From Rebecca billardiae RCC1528 (Eukaryota > Haptophyta): 64,000 nt of DNA. The notes under the pieces were generated by a model, which did no database searches, was not told where the DNA came from, and saw only the letters and a program-made list of their open reading frames with translations. Where the stretch lies: contig OZ251222.1 in assembly GCA_965240325.2 (NCBI GenBank), forward strand, positions 3,658,001 to 3,722,000, written 5' to 3'. Below are positions 53,248 through 63,917 of the stretch, piece by piece; within the stretch, counting starts at the first letter, position 1, and the number at the start of each line of letters is the position of its first letter. The position numbers were made by a program, and so were the translations under genes.

Positions 53248-56162
53248 GCGTCAACGGCGGCCGGCCGGCGCGGCGGTGCGCGGCGCTGCGGCGCGGTGCA
53301 CGGCTCAGGCGCGCAAGGCGCGCGCGGTGCGGTGCGGCGGTGCGCGCACCACTGCGCGAGGATGGCGTCGTGCTTGGACTCCTCGATCCGCCACGCGCCC
53401 TTCTCCGCGTTCGCGCCGAGCACCGCGCTCAGCTCGACCAGCAGCTTGGCGTTCCGGAAGTCCGAGGCGCGCTCGTCTGCCGCGCCGTACAGCCGCACGT
53501 GCGTGAGCGTGTAGTTGGTGCGGAGCGCCTCGCGCAGCGCGCGCACCGCCTCGGAGCGGGAGGGGTCGAGGGGGGCGCGCGCGCGGGGCGAGGCGGCGGG
53601 CCGCTCGTCGGGCGCGCCGCCGCGCGAGCCGCCGCGCTTGAGCGGCGACGACGCCGCGAGCAGCGAGAACGAGCTCCCCTGCGCGGCGGCGGCGGCGGCG
53701 GCGACGCCCGCAGCCGAGCGCGCCGCGGGCGATGTCGCCGCCTCGCGACGCTCGGCCTCTGCGACGCCGCAGCCCGCGGCGGTGAGCACGCGCAGCGTGG
53801 CGTTGTCGGCGAGGCGCGCGATGATCGCGCCGCACCCCGCGTCCCCCAGCCCGTCGCACCCCGAGATGTCCAGCCGCGTGAGCGACGTGTTCGCGCGCAG
53901 CGCCTCGCCGAGCGCGAGCGCGGCCGCCACCTCCATGCGCGCGTTGGCTGAGTAACCCAGTGGCACGGGCGGGGGCGGCGCGCCGGCCGCCTCGGCGTCG
54001 GCGGCGGCGGCGCGCGCGGCGCGCCACTCGAGCAGCTCGGCGCCGTCCGGGTCGAGCTCCCCCGCCTCGCCGCCGCCCGCCGACGCCGCCCGCCCGCCGC
54101 CGAACGCCACCCCCGCCTCCCCCGCGGCCGCGGCGCTCTCCAGCAGCGGGCCGCCGAGCACGAGTCGGCGCAGCACGCGCGACGCGCGCAGCCCTTCAGA
54201 GAGGTCCTCGGCGCCCTCGTCGCCGATGCGGTCGCCGAGCTGGAGCACGCGGACGGCGGCGCCCGCGCCGAGCGCGAGGCCAAGCGCCGACGCGCCCGCG
54301 TCACCCACGCCGCGCCCGAGCGAGATCACCGACGCGACGAGGCCGGCGCGCAGCGCGTCGGCCAGCACGCGCGCGCTGCCGTCGGCCGCGCGCGTGCCGC
54401 CCGCAAACACTTGCACGGGCGCGCCCGCGGTCGCGACGGCGGCGGCGGCGGCCTTGGCGTTGCCGCGCTCGCGCGCCGCCTTCGCCTTCGCCGTCGCGCG
54501 CGCGTGGCTCGCCGAGAGCGACGGCAGCCAGTTCTTCAGCAAAGACCCCAGCGCCTCGTCCGTGAGGCGCGCGCACCGTGACAGCCGCAGGGCGGTGAGG
54601 CCAGCGCAGTGCTCGCCCAGGGTGGCGCCCAGCCGCGCGCACGCGCGCCCGTCGGCGCCGAGGGCGTTGGCGCGGAGGGAGAGCGCGGCGAGCGCGGGCT
54701 TCGGGCCCGTGCCCAGCGCCTCCGCCAGCGCGCGCACGCCCGCGTCGCCCACCCCCGCGTTGTCCAGCGAGAGGAACGCCAGCCGGCTCAGCATCGAGTG
54801 AACGGCGCCGGCGAACAGCGGAGGCGCGCGCGGCGCGCCCGAGCGCGCGCTGGCCGCCGCGGCCGCGGCCGCGGCGGCGGCCGCGGCGGGGCTCTGCTTG
54901 GGCATCGGCCGCGTCGGGTTGGCGGCGGCCGCCGCGCGCGCCGCCGCGCCCACGTCCGCCGCCGCGCGGCGGAACGCGCCGCCCACCTCGTCGTCGAGGC
55001 CGGCGCCGTCGGCGCCCGCCGAGCCGCCGCCGCCGCGGCCGGCACGGTCGTCTGCTCCATCGGCCTCGTCCGCGCGCGCCGACGGGGCGGCGTCGGCGGC
55101 GCGCGCGGGCTCGCCGTCGGCGTGGATCTGCATGAGCGTGCACACCCCCTCGTCGCCGAACAGCGGGTTGTCCGACAGGTCGAGCACCGAGAGCGCGACG
55201 CGCGCGCGCTTGGTCGGCGAGCGCGGCGCGCCGCCCGACAGCGCGAGTGACGCCGAGCCGCCGCCGCCGCCGCCGCCGCCGCCCGGCCCGAGGCTGAAGC
55301 TGCCGTCGAGGTCGGAGAGGCCGGGGAGGAGCGCCTCGCGGACGGAGAGCGCGTGCAGCGGCTCGAGCTGCGTCGCCACCAGCCGCACCTCGGGCAGCTG
55401 CTCCTCCACCACCGTCGCGAGCGAGTTGCGCAGCAGCAGCGGCTCGATGGCGGCGTGCGTCGCCGCGCCCACGCGCGTGTTGCCGCCGAGGTCGAGCGCG
55501 CGCAGCGAGTGGTTGGAGGACTTGATGGCCTCGGCGAGCGCGCCGCCGCCGGCGTCGCCCACGTCGTTGTCGCGCAGGTCGATCCGCACGAGCGACTCGT
55601 TCTGCCGCACCACCGCCGCCAGCGCGTGCGCCGCCTCGTCGCCGAGGCCGGCCGCGCGCAAGTCGAGGCTGTCGATGAGCCGGGCGCGCGAGAGCGCGGC
55701 GGCGAGGTGCACAAAGCCGTTGGGCGTGAGGGCGTTGCGCGCGAGCGAGAGCGCGCGCACGTGCGTGGCGGCGGAGATCAGGTCCGACGTCATCAGCTGC
55801 AGGTCCTCGCTGCCCAGCTGCCCCGACAGGTCCAGCTCGACGGAGCCGGGCTCGGCGTCGGCCGGCGGCTCGAGCGCCTCGCGCAGCCACGCGGGCATCG
55901 TGCGCGCGCGGCTGAGGCGGAGCATGAGGCCGCAGAACTCGTTGAAGTCGATCGTGCCGGAGGCGTCGTCGTCCACGTCGTCCACCATCCGCTGCAGCTC
56001 CTTGTCCGTCGGGAACTGCCGCAGCGCGCGGAACATGACGCCCAGCTCGCGCACGTCCACGTCGCCGCCGCCGTCGCGGTCAAACTGGTCAAAGGTGCGG
56101 CGGTACTTGGCGAGGAGGTCGGGCGCGAGCTTGGACTCGTACTCGCGGATGAGCGCCGCCAT
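51916..56162 (-). CDS. EF-hand / leucine-rich-repeat / SAM-domain protein (4 exons)
   Basis: The exons are 56162-53350, 53208-52974, 52789-52217 and 52011-51916 (1238 residues). All three introns (141, 184 and 205 nt) have GTGCGC donors. Start MAALIREYESKL. Two EF-hands (~22-85): FDQFDRDGGGDVDVRELGVM and VDDVDDDASGTIDFNEF, with Asp/Glu ligands in place. Then RNH1/NLRC3-type LRRs (~110-900), for example VRALSLARNALTPNGFVHLA and LVRIDLRDNDVGDAGGGALA, interrupted by Gly/Ala-rich linkers. A SAM domain (~954-1016, EEWSAADVRRFVKNVGLAQY) is completed only by splicing exon 2 to exon 3 (LLDRIRS-VQLAFEKQ). A coiled coil and proline-rich tail follow, and exon 4 reads EDQPAGVPPSALEVHIKTL. A calcium-responsive scaffold is inferred. 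Confidence 0.85.
52805..52864. repeat. 10-bp minisatellite inside an intron
   Basis: Six tandem copies of AGGCCGTTAC and one-base variants lie within intron 2 (52973-52790) of the EF-hand/LRR/SAM gene, ~15 bp from its acceptor. Confidence 0.9.
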
Positions 56163-56361
56163 GGCCGCGACGCGCCGCCTGCTCGCGCGCCGCGCGAGAC
56201 TCAGGCGCCTGGCCGCGAGCTTGGGCTTGCTGCGGTGCCCACGACCGCCCTTGCAACAACCAGTGTCGTTTCGCGATGGGCGTGAGTCCGGGGATGGGAT
56301 CGCCCACCCAGCCGGACTGCTTCCTTCGGGAGTGGCAGGGAAGCAGTGCACGTGTGCAGCC
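56163..56361. promoter_or_regulatory. Shared divergent promoter interval
   Basis: 199 bp separate the start codons of the EF-hand/LRR/SAM gene (-) and the MPHOSPH6-like gene (+). No TATA motif is visible. Promoter function is inferred from the head-to-head spacing. Confidence 0.45.
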
Positions 56362-56961
56362 ATGGCGGAGCCCAGCGCGCCGGCGGCGCCCAAGATCTCG
56401 AGCAAGCTGCTCGGCATGAAGTTCATGCAGCGCCGGCAGGAGTCGGACCTGCGCGCCAAGCTCCAGCGCGAGGATGCGCAGCGCCACGAGGAGGCGCGCT
56501 GGGTGCTCGCGCAGGAGGCGGCCGCGGACGGCGGCGGGCCGCGCGTGCAGCTCGAGTCGGAGGCGGCCTCGTCGACCGCGGGCGGCGGCGCGCGCGCCGC
56601 GGCCGTGCTCGACTTCCGGCCGTCGCGCCGCTCGTTCGGCAAGTTCAACCCAAAGACGGACACGGCCCTCGCCGCCGTGCGCGACGCGCAGGCCGCCGCG
56701 CGCCGCGCGCTCGAGGAGGCGGCCACCGAGCGCGAGCGCGCAGCCGTGGCTGCAGACGGTCCGTACGACGAGGGCACCGTGGCGGACGACGAGATGGCGC
56801 GGCGGTACAAGGAGCTGATGGGCCGGGGGCAGGGGGAGGACGACGGCGCGAGCGGCGCCAAGCCGCCGGCGGTCGTCGTCGGCAGAAAACGCAAGGCGGC
56901 GCCGACGGGCGCGGAGCCGGCTGAGGGCCAGGAGGCGGCACATGTCACTGATGTCACATGA
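56362..56961 (+). CDS. MPHOSPH6: M-phase phosphoprotein 6 (MPP6) family, nuclear exosome cofactor
   Basis: A 199-residue intronless gene starting MAEPSAPAAPKISSK. The family's conserved blocks are in order: KLLGMKFMQRRQESDLRAKL at the N-terminus (residues ~15-35; the MKFMQR motif contacts the exosome helicase/core in known members), RRSFGKFNPKTD (~92-103) and VADDEMARRYKELMG (~142-156). It ends in a basic KRKAAP tail. MPP6 binds the nuclear RNA exosome and helps recruit MTR4 for 5.8S rRNA 3'-end maturation and RNA decay. Length is slightly above the ~160 of the human protein. It lies head-to-head with the EF-hand/LRR/SAM gene. Confidence 0.9.
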   Translation: MAEPSAPAAPKISSKLLGMKFMQRRQESDLRAKLQREDAQRHEEARWVLAQEAAADGGGPRVQLESEAASSTAGGGARAAAVLDFRPSRRSFGKFNPKTDTALAAVRDAQAAARRALEEAATERERAAVAADGPYDEGTVADDEMARRYKELMGRGQGEDDGASGAKPPAVVVGRKRKAAPTGAEPAEGQEAAHVTDVT

Positions 56962-57318
56962 CATGAGGCTGCGAGGGGCTCAGAGGCCAGACTCTGACGA
57001 GGCTGTGTGCTGAGCTGCGAACGCGGAAGTACTGCGCGACTCTGCTGGTGCCGGGGGGCGAACGATGCACGCATAGTATAGCATCAGTCACACTGAGTTA
57101 CTATATATACCGCTACTCCCGGTGCGCCGACCAATTCGCCCAATTCCGACGATGGCCTGACGGCTGACCCGCGCGCCGCTCAGTGACGGGCTCTGACAGA
57201 ATATAATCTGCCGCTAATATCTGCTATTCGGATGATATGTCTATGATCTATCAGTGGCATAGTACCCGGCGCGCGCGCCGCCAAGCCGTGGCACTCAGCT
57301 GATGCGCGGGCATCGTCA
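56962..57318. other. Convergent intergenic gap
   Basis: 357 bp, AT-richer, with no gene-like frame. It lies between the stops of the MPHOSPH6-like gene (+) and SHQ1 (-). Confidence 0.6.
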
Positions 57319-58657
57319 TCACTCATGATCAGCGGTCGTGATGCGCACCCGCGCGAGCGCGCCCGCGGCGGCGTCAGTCTCAGTGTGATCCACTTGTGCG
57401 GCCGCTGCCTCGCCCTCGACCTCGTCGGGCGCGGGCGCCGCCCCGACCGGCGGCAGCTCGGTAATCAGCGGCCGCCTCGGCCGTTGCGCGCCGTCGGCGG
57501 CGGGCGGCGCCTCCACGCCGTCGTCGGCTGCACCCTCGCCGCACTCGTCGTCCGAGTCCGAGTCGGAGTCGGAGCCTGAGCCGGAGGAGTCGTCGTCGTC
57601 CGAGTCGTCGTCCGAGTCGGTCGTGGACGAGCGCGCGGCCGGCGCGGCTGCGCCGAGCACGTCGCGCAGGGCGAAGAAGTGGGGCGGCATGTGCTCCGGC
57701 TCGACGCGCGCGGCGCGCACGCGCGCGCCGAGCGCGCGCAGCGACGCGCGCGACGCGCCCCTCTGCACCCACGCGATCAGGTGCTCCGTCCACAGCTCGT
57801 TGTGCACGTGCGCGTGCGCGTACCCGTCCGCGCGCTCGAGCAGCGCGTGCACGCGCAGCAGGCAGCGCAGCACGGCGGGCGCGCCGAGCTCGAGCACGTC
57901 GGCGACGTCGGCGAGCACGGCGAGCGCAAGCCGCCAGTGCCTGTGCAGCGGGAACACCAGCGCGCGGCGCACGCACGACACCGCCACCTCGTCCGCGGGC
58001 TCGGCCCCGAACCGCTCGAGGTGCGAGATCGAGGCGGAGAGGCGCGCGACGCTCCACGCAGACTCACACGTGCCCTCGCCGCCCGAGCTGCGCACGTCGT
58101 GGCAGTGCGCGTACAGCAGGTCGACGAGCGCGTTGGGCACCGCGGTGCGCGCCTCGCGCGCGGAGAGCGCGTGCTCCCGCGGGCGCAGCCGGCGCAGCCG
58201 CTCTCGCTCCGCCTCGTCCAGCCGCACCGGGCCATCCTCATCCTCCGCACCCGCACCCGCCTCCGCGCACGCTGCGGGCGCGCCCGCCGCGGGCGCGCCC
58301 GCCGCGGGCGCGCCAGCGCCCGCGGCGGACGGCGCGGCGCGCGCGGCCTCGGCGGCCCACCACGGCTGGTAGCGCAGCAGCGGCTCGATCTCGTCCTCCT
58401 CGTTCAGCAGATCCGCCGTGTAGTGCTCGTCGTCGTACGCCGCCGCCTCCATCTCCAGCCGCTCCGCGCGCCGCTCCGCCGCGCTGCTCGCCTCCGGCTG
58501 AGCGCACAGCAGCAGCGCCTCCTCGGCCGGCAGCTGCGCAAACACGCGGGCGTACGCGCGGTCGAAGCCGTACCCGCCGCCCGTGCCGAGCCCGAGCGCG
58601 ACGCCCACGCCGCCGTCGGCGCCCTCGTCGAGCCGCTGCTCCACCTCCCACTCCGCG

Positions 58658-58692
<35 letters not shown>

Positions 58693-59082
58693 CGCTTCGT
58701 CCGCGCCGGGCGCGCCCTCAGCCGCGGCCGCGGGCGTGCCGCCGAGCACCTCGATGCGCGGGGGCAAGGGCGCGCGCGCGGGCCGGAGGAGCTCGGTGAG
58801 CAGCTGCAGCCCGCCGAAGCGCTCGCCCGGCGTCGCCTTGGGCAGGTGCACCGTGAGCACGCGCGTGTCCCAGTCGTACGCCGCGCGCTCGCGCCCGTCC
58901 TCGGCGAGCTCGTGCCGGAAGGTGAGGCGCAGAAAGTAGGGGCGGAGGTGGAAGCGGAACTGGCGGCCGTCGATGTGGAACTCGCCGTCGTCGAGCCGCG
59001 CGTGCGGCAGGTTGATGCGCACGATCACAAAGTCGTCGTCCTGCTCGAGCACGAACTTGGGCGTGATCATCGGCGCGGACAC
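57319..59082 (-). CDS. SHQ1: SHQ1, H/ACA snoRNP assembly factor
   Basis: A 587-residue intronless gene. The N-terminal CS domain (~1-100) is diagnostic: MITPKFVLEQDDDFVIVRIN, then RQFRFHLRPYFLRLTF, DWDTRVLTVHLPKATPGERF and GLQLLTELLRP, all blocks seen in yeast and human Shq1. After an 11-Asp acidic run comes EWEVEQ, then the SHQ1-specific domain (GGGYGFDRAYARVFAQL, DDEHYTADLLNEEDEIEPLL, RYQPWW) and a helical C-terminal part ending ~450. The tail is Ser/Asp-rich (DSDDDSDDDDSSGSGSDSD), a likely CK2 substrate. SHQ1 holds newly made dyskerin (Cbf5/NAP57) until it is loaded onto H/ACA RNPs, so it serves rRNA pseudouridylation and telomerase biogenesis. Confidence 0.95.
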
Positions 59083-59311
59083 GCGCGGCCGACCAAGACC
59101 GCGTTGCTGCTGTACGGCAAGCGGAACGGCGGCGGTGTCGCGGCGGAACGCGCACTTTTTTTGTTTTTTCTACTATTTTCGAATAATCGTCCGCGGCGAC
59201 GAGAATAAATCGACCGGCGGGTGAGGCGGGGTGAGACGGTGCCGACGGTCAATCTGAGACACGCCGTTGGCACCAACGTCGTCGGGGCGCCAGCGGCTGG
59301 CTGGCGCACGG

Positions 59312-59690
59312 GTTGGCGACTGTCGCTGCCGTGCTTCCCCAGCAGCAGCTGGCAGCGCAGCCATCTGAATCAGCCACGCCGCACCGTGGCTTCCTAGGCG
59401 ACACCCGTCGCGTCCCACAAGCGCCGCGTCGACTGTCACCTGCGGGCCCGCAGGCCGCACGGCGCAGTCCGCGGCGGCGCTGGCGCCTGGCTTGGCGACT
59501 GTCGCTGCCGTGCTTGCCCAGCAGCAGCTGGCAGCGCAGCCATCTGAATCAGCCACGCCGCTTGGCTTCCTAGGCGACACCCGTCGCGCGGGCGCGGCTT
59601 CCTAGGCGACACCCGTCGCGCGCGCGCCGCGTGGAATGTCACCGGGGCCCGCAGGCCGCGCGGCGCAGTCCGCGGCGGCGCGGCTGGCCG
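59312..59690. repeat. ~180-bp tandem repeat (about two copies)
   Basis: TTGGCGACTGTCGCTGCCGT through CAGCAGCTGGCAGCGCAGCC, CATCTGAATCAGCCACGCCG and CTTCCTAGGCGACACCCGTC occurs at 59312-59411 and again from 59492. The spacer GCCCGCAGGCCGC...GGCGCAGTCCGCGGCGG also recurs at 59445-59485 and 59648-59682. The CTTCCTAGGCGACACCCGTC part is additionally duplicated at 59598. The repeats fill the gap (59083-59732) between the SHQ1 start and the acetyltransferase stop. Confidence 0.85.
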
Positions 59691-59732
59691 CGCGCGACGC
59701 GGGCGGCGGCCGCGCCTCGCCGAGCGGCCGTG

Positions 59733-60431
59733 CTACGGCCCTTCCCACGGCGGCAGGGCTTGCACGAGATGGAGCGCGTCCTCGCCGTCCTGGTAGTACT
59801 GCGCCCACGTGTGCTTCGCGCGGTACCCCAGCTTGGCCGTGTACACGTGCAGCGCGGCCGCGTTCGACTTTCGCACGTTGAGTGTCACGCTGAGCGCGCC
59901 GTGCTCGCGCCGCATGCGCTCGGTGACTTGGTGCATGATCGAGGTGGCGGCGCCGCAGTTGCGGAAGTCGGGGAGCACCGCGATCGACGTGATGTGCCCG
60001 CGCGAGCCCACCTCCATCTTCGCGAGGCAGTACCCCACCACGCGCTCGGCGCTCGGCGCGCCTGACAGCGCCGCGAGGCCGCCGGCGGCGCCCGGCGCGG
60101 CCGGCGCGCACGCGACGAGCTGGAGCCCGGGCCAGTCGGCGAGGTGCATGCGGTAGAAAGCGAGCGGGTAGTTCTCCGGCAGAACCTCCTCGTTGATCGC
60201 CTTCATCGCGTCGATGTCCGTCGCGAGCGCCTGGCGGATGCGCACGTTGGCGGTGCGCTCCGCCGAGCCACCCCAGACGGCGCTGGCGGCGAGGAGGCAG
60301 CTGGCGGCGGAGGTGACGCCGCAGCGCGGCTGGAAGGCGCGTATGCGCGGGACCTGCACGCTCGCCACGCCGCGCACCCACGCCGACGACGAGAGCACCG
60401 CGGTCGCCGCCGCGGCGAGCCGGTGCCGCAT
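59733..60431 (-). CDS. GNAT-family N-alpha-acetyltransferase-like protein with targeting leader
   Basis: 232 residues from the ATG at 60431-60429, chosen because it opens a hydrophobic leader (MRHRLAAAATAVLSSSAW); the frame is open ~77 codons upstream. The GNAT domain covers ~65-225: NVRIRQALATDIDAMKAINE, LPENYPLAFYRMHLADWP, RGHITSIAVLPDFRNCGAAT (the acetyl-CoA-binding R/Q-x-x-G-x-A loop appears as RNCGAA), VTLNVRKSNAAALHVYTAKL and YRAKHTWAQYYQDGEDALHL. This is closest in pattern to NAA10/NAA50-type N-terminal acetyltransferases. The loop has Asn-Cys where Arg-Arg/Lys-x is usual. The leader has a signal-like part followed by VPRIRAFQP, which could be a bipartite plastid signal. Organellar acetylation is inferred. 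Confidence 0.82.
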   Translation of the reverse strand: MRHRLAAAATAVLSSSAWVRGVASVQVPRIRAFQPRCGVTSAASCLLAASAVWGGSAERTANVRIRQALATDIDAMKAINEEVLPENYPLAFYRMHLADWPGLQLVACAPAAPGAAGGLAALSGAPSAERVVGYCLAKMEVGSRGHITSIAVLPDFRNCGAATSIMHQVTERMRREHGALSVTLNVRKSNAAALHVYTAKLGYRAKHTWAQYYQDGEDALHLVQALPPWEGP

Positions 60432-61458
60432 CGGGCCGCGGAGCGCCGCGTGCGCGCTGCGGACGGGGCGCGGCGGGGGCGCACGCCGCGCTGTGCTGCG
60501 AGCGGGCGGCGGGTAACGCTCGTCGTCGCCACTGGCGCCGGCGACGAGGCGTGCGCAGGGCGGTTGGACAGAGCGCGCGCCCGGTCGCGCAGATGCGTCG
60601 TCGCCGTCGTCCCGACCACGGCGACTCCGCGAGATGCGAACAGGCACGCCACCGCACTGCACGCCACGCCGCGTGCACCGGCCTGGGCAGGCCCCACCGA
60701 ATGTTCATCGCGATGTGTTCAGATCCAGCTTTCGGAGTCGTGATTGTTTCGATCGGAGCTTCATGAGACTACGTACTGTACTTTGGTATACAGTACAGGA
60801 CTCAGCAGACGCTGGAGCCAGGGCAGCGAATGGCTGCTACTAGTTACACGTCTTACTACTACTACGTACTGGCTCCGGTTGACCCCTGCCAGTCCGGTCA
60901 TAGAAACCGGGCGTACCGAAAATGATCTTCGCGCATTCCTGCGGCCGAATGAATAACGCCTGACGTGTCCCACAGGACCCCAAGTAGGGTTGCTATGGTC
61001 AGTTAGATAAAGTACTGCTACTATGGATGGCCAATTATAAGTGCCCAGGGTGTGAAACCCAGTTTGTGACTACTTCAGACTCTATTTTTCATAGCTATTT
61101 ACCCAGTCTGGTGACACATTTCCAATAGCTACGGGTGCATCCGGATCGGATGAGATCGCTCCCGGACCGTGTAAATCGCCGTGTTCTGACCAGAGTCTGA
61201 AAAGTAATATGGGTAAATACATAGTAAAAATATAGAGTCTGAACTCTATAGACGAGGAAGTGCTTGTTCGGGCCCATCAATATATATCGCTCTGCTGCTG
61301 AAGTCGTCATCATCTAGGCATCCGTTGAGGTCCTCCTGTGCAGTTTTCACGAGTGACTTCATGAAGGAGCTCACTCACTCACAGTGCCCGTCTCTGGCAG
61401 GGGTCATCAACCAGAAGCCAGAGCCACTACTGTCTACTGCTACTATTATTGATATGTA
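60432..61458. other. Intergenic between two minus-strand genes
   Basis: About 1 kb. The first 300 bp are GC-rich and frame-open but lack a plausible gene; they are upstream of the acetyltransferase and may be its promoter or 5' UTR. The rest is AT-rich and holds an inverted repeat (61072-61245). Confidence 0.6.
61072..61245. repeat. Imperfect inverted repeat
   Basis: The arm at 61072-61104 (ACTTCAGACTCTATTTTTCA...TATTTACCC) is matched in reverse complement by 61211-61245 (GGGTAAATACATAG...TATAGAGTCTGAACT) with a few mismatches and gaps, around a ~106-bp loop. This could be a small foldback element or a transcribed hairpin. Confidence 0.55.
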
Positions 61459-63884
61459 CTACATCAACAGCGCGAACGAGCGCCGCGCACGCGAGGGCAC
61501 GCCCGAGGGATGCCTGTCCGCGGCCTCGCTGCCCACGCTGCGATCAACGTCCGCACGGTGCGCGAGCGCCAGCCGCTTCTCGTCGACTCCGCCGCGCGCG
61601 GGCGAGCGGGTCGGCGCGTCCGCGCGCGCCGCTCCGCGCGCGCGCGCCACGGCCGCAGCGGCGAGGAGGAGCAGACCCGCCGCCAGCACGAGCGACGCGA
61701 CGGCGCGGCTGCCGCCCCTCGCCGTGTGCGCCTCGAGTGGCGCTTGCGCGGGCGCCTCCGCCTGCGCGGCGGCGAGCAGCGGCGTGCGCCTGGCCGCGTG
61801 CGATCGCGCGTCCGCGTGCTGCGCGGCCGGCCGCCCGTCGGCCGCGCTCGCTCGGAGGGACTTCTCGAGGCGGTCGGGCGGCGGCGGCGGGCTGGGTGGG
61901 GGCATCGGCGGCGGCGGCGGCGAGGGCGAGGGTGGCGGCGGAGGGAACGGCGGCGGCGGCGGCGGCGGGCTCGGCGGTGGGAGCGGCGGCGGCGGCGGCG
62001 AGGGCGAGGGCGGCGGCGGAGGGCTCGGCGGCGGCGGCGGCGGCGGCGGCGGCGGGCTCGGCGGCGGGAGCGGCGGCGGCGGCGGTGAGGGCGAGGGCGG
62101 CGGCGGAGGGCTCGGCGGCGGCGGCGGCGGCGGCGGCAGCGGGCTCGGCGGCGGGCTCGGCGGCGGCGGCGGTGAGGGCGAGGGCGGCGGTGGCGGCAGC
62201 GGCGGCGGTGGCGAGGGCGAGGGCGGCGGCGGTGAGGGCGAGGGCGGCGGTGGCGGCGGCGGGCTCGGCGGCGGCAGCGGCGGCGGCGGCGGCGAGGGCG
62301 AGGGCGGCGGTGGCGGCAGCGGCGGCGGTGACGAGAGCGAGGGCGGCGAGGGCGGCGGCGAGGGCGAGGGCGGCGGCGGCGAGGGCGAGGGCTTCACGGG
62401 GCTGTCGGGCGGCGGCGGGCTTGGTGGGGGCATCGGCGGCGGCGGCGGCGAGGGCGAGGGCGGCGGCGGTGGGAACGGCGGCGGCGGCGGCGGCGGGCTC
62501 GGCGGCGGAATGGGCGGCGGCGGCGGTGAGGGCGAGGGCGGCGGCGGAGGGTTGGGCGGCGGCGGCGGCGGCGGCGGCGGCGGGCTCGGCGGCGGGACGG
62601 GCGGCGGCGGCGGCGAGGGCGAGGGCGGCGGCGGCGGAGGGCTCTGCGGCCGCGGCGGAGACGGCGGAGGGCTCTGCGGCCGCGGCGGCTGCGGCGGAGA
62701 GGGCGGAGGGCTCTTGGGCCGCGGCGGCGGCGGCGGCGGCGAGGGCGAGGGCGGCGGCGGCGGGAACGGCGGCGGCGGCGAGGGCGAGGGCGGCGGCGGC
62801 ACCGGCCCCGCGGGCGGCGAGCACGACCGAGCGACGGCGTGGCAGTTGTGCTTGCGGTTGCACTGCACGCGGCAGCAGCCGCAGCTGCACAGGTTGAGCT
62901 GCGCGCCCTGCGGGTCGGTGTACCCCCACCTAGTAGCGCACTTGTTGGCGCCGTACCGCGTGCAGCGGTGCCGCTGGCACATGCCGCACGTCCACGTCCA
63001 CGCGCTCGAGGGCGGCGACGGCGGCGGCGGCGGCGTGGTCACGTCGTACGGCCCGGCGCGGCAGGTGTGGATGCGGCGGCACTGGTGCTTGCAGCAGCCG
63101 CACGCGCACTGCGCGGCCTGCTCGCCCTGCGGCGCAGTGTAGCCCATGCGAGTCGCGCACTTGTTAGCGCCGTACAGCGTGCACCGGTGCCGCTTGCACT
63201 GCGCGCACAGCGGGCGCGGGCGCGGCGGGAGGGCGCGGCGCGCGTGAGGGCGCGGCGCGCGTGAGGGCGCGAGACGGAGGGGCGCGGAGCGGGCGACTCG
63301 CACGCACGCCGCGCGCGCGCGCGCGGGCGGGCCGCGCGGGGGGGGGGGGGACGCACCATCCCGCACGACCAGCGCCACGCCTCGCCTTCGGTGACCGGGC
63401 CACAGCCGTCGCCGGGGTCGGGGCCGCCGCCGGCGAGCGGGGGCGGCGGGCTCGGCGTCGGCGGCGGCGGCGGCGGCGCGTTCGGCGACGGCGGCGGCGG
63501 CGACGGCTGCGGGGGCGGCGGCGGCGGGGCCGAGGGCGGCGGCGGCGGGGTCGGCGGCGGCGAGTACCGGCAGAGATCCTTCTTCCGCTTCCGGCTCATC
63601 CTGCCGTGCGTCGCCGTCGAGTCGTAGTTCCAAGCGCCCGGGTCGGTGCAGCCGAAGTAGACGCACGCGGACGGGTCGTGCACGACCGCGTCCGGGTCGT
63701 AGTTGTCCGCGTGCGAGTCGGCGCAGCCGGTGGGCGGCGGCGGGCTGGGCGGCGGCGCCGGGGGCGGCGAGGGCGGCGGCGGGGTGGGCGGCGGGCTGGG
63801 CGGCGGCGGCGACGGCGGCTTGCTTGGCGGCGGCGGCGACGGCGGCGGCGGCGGGGTGGGCGGCGGGCTCGGCGGCGGGCTGGG

Positions 63885-63917
<33 letters not shown>

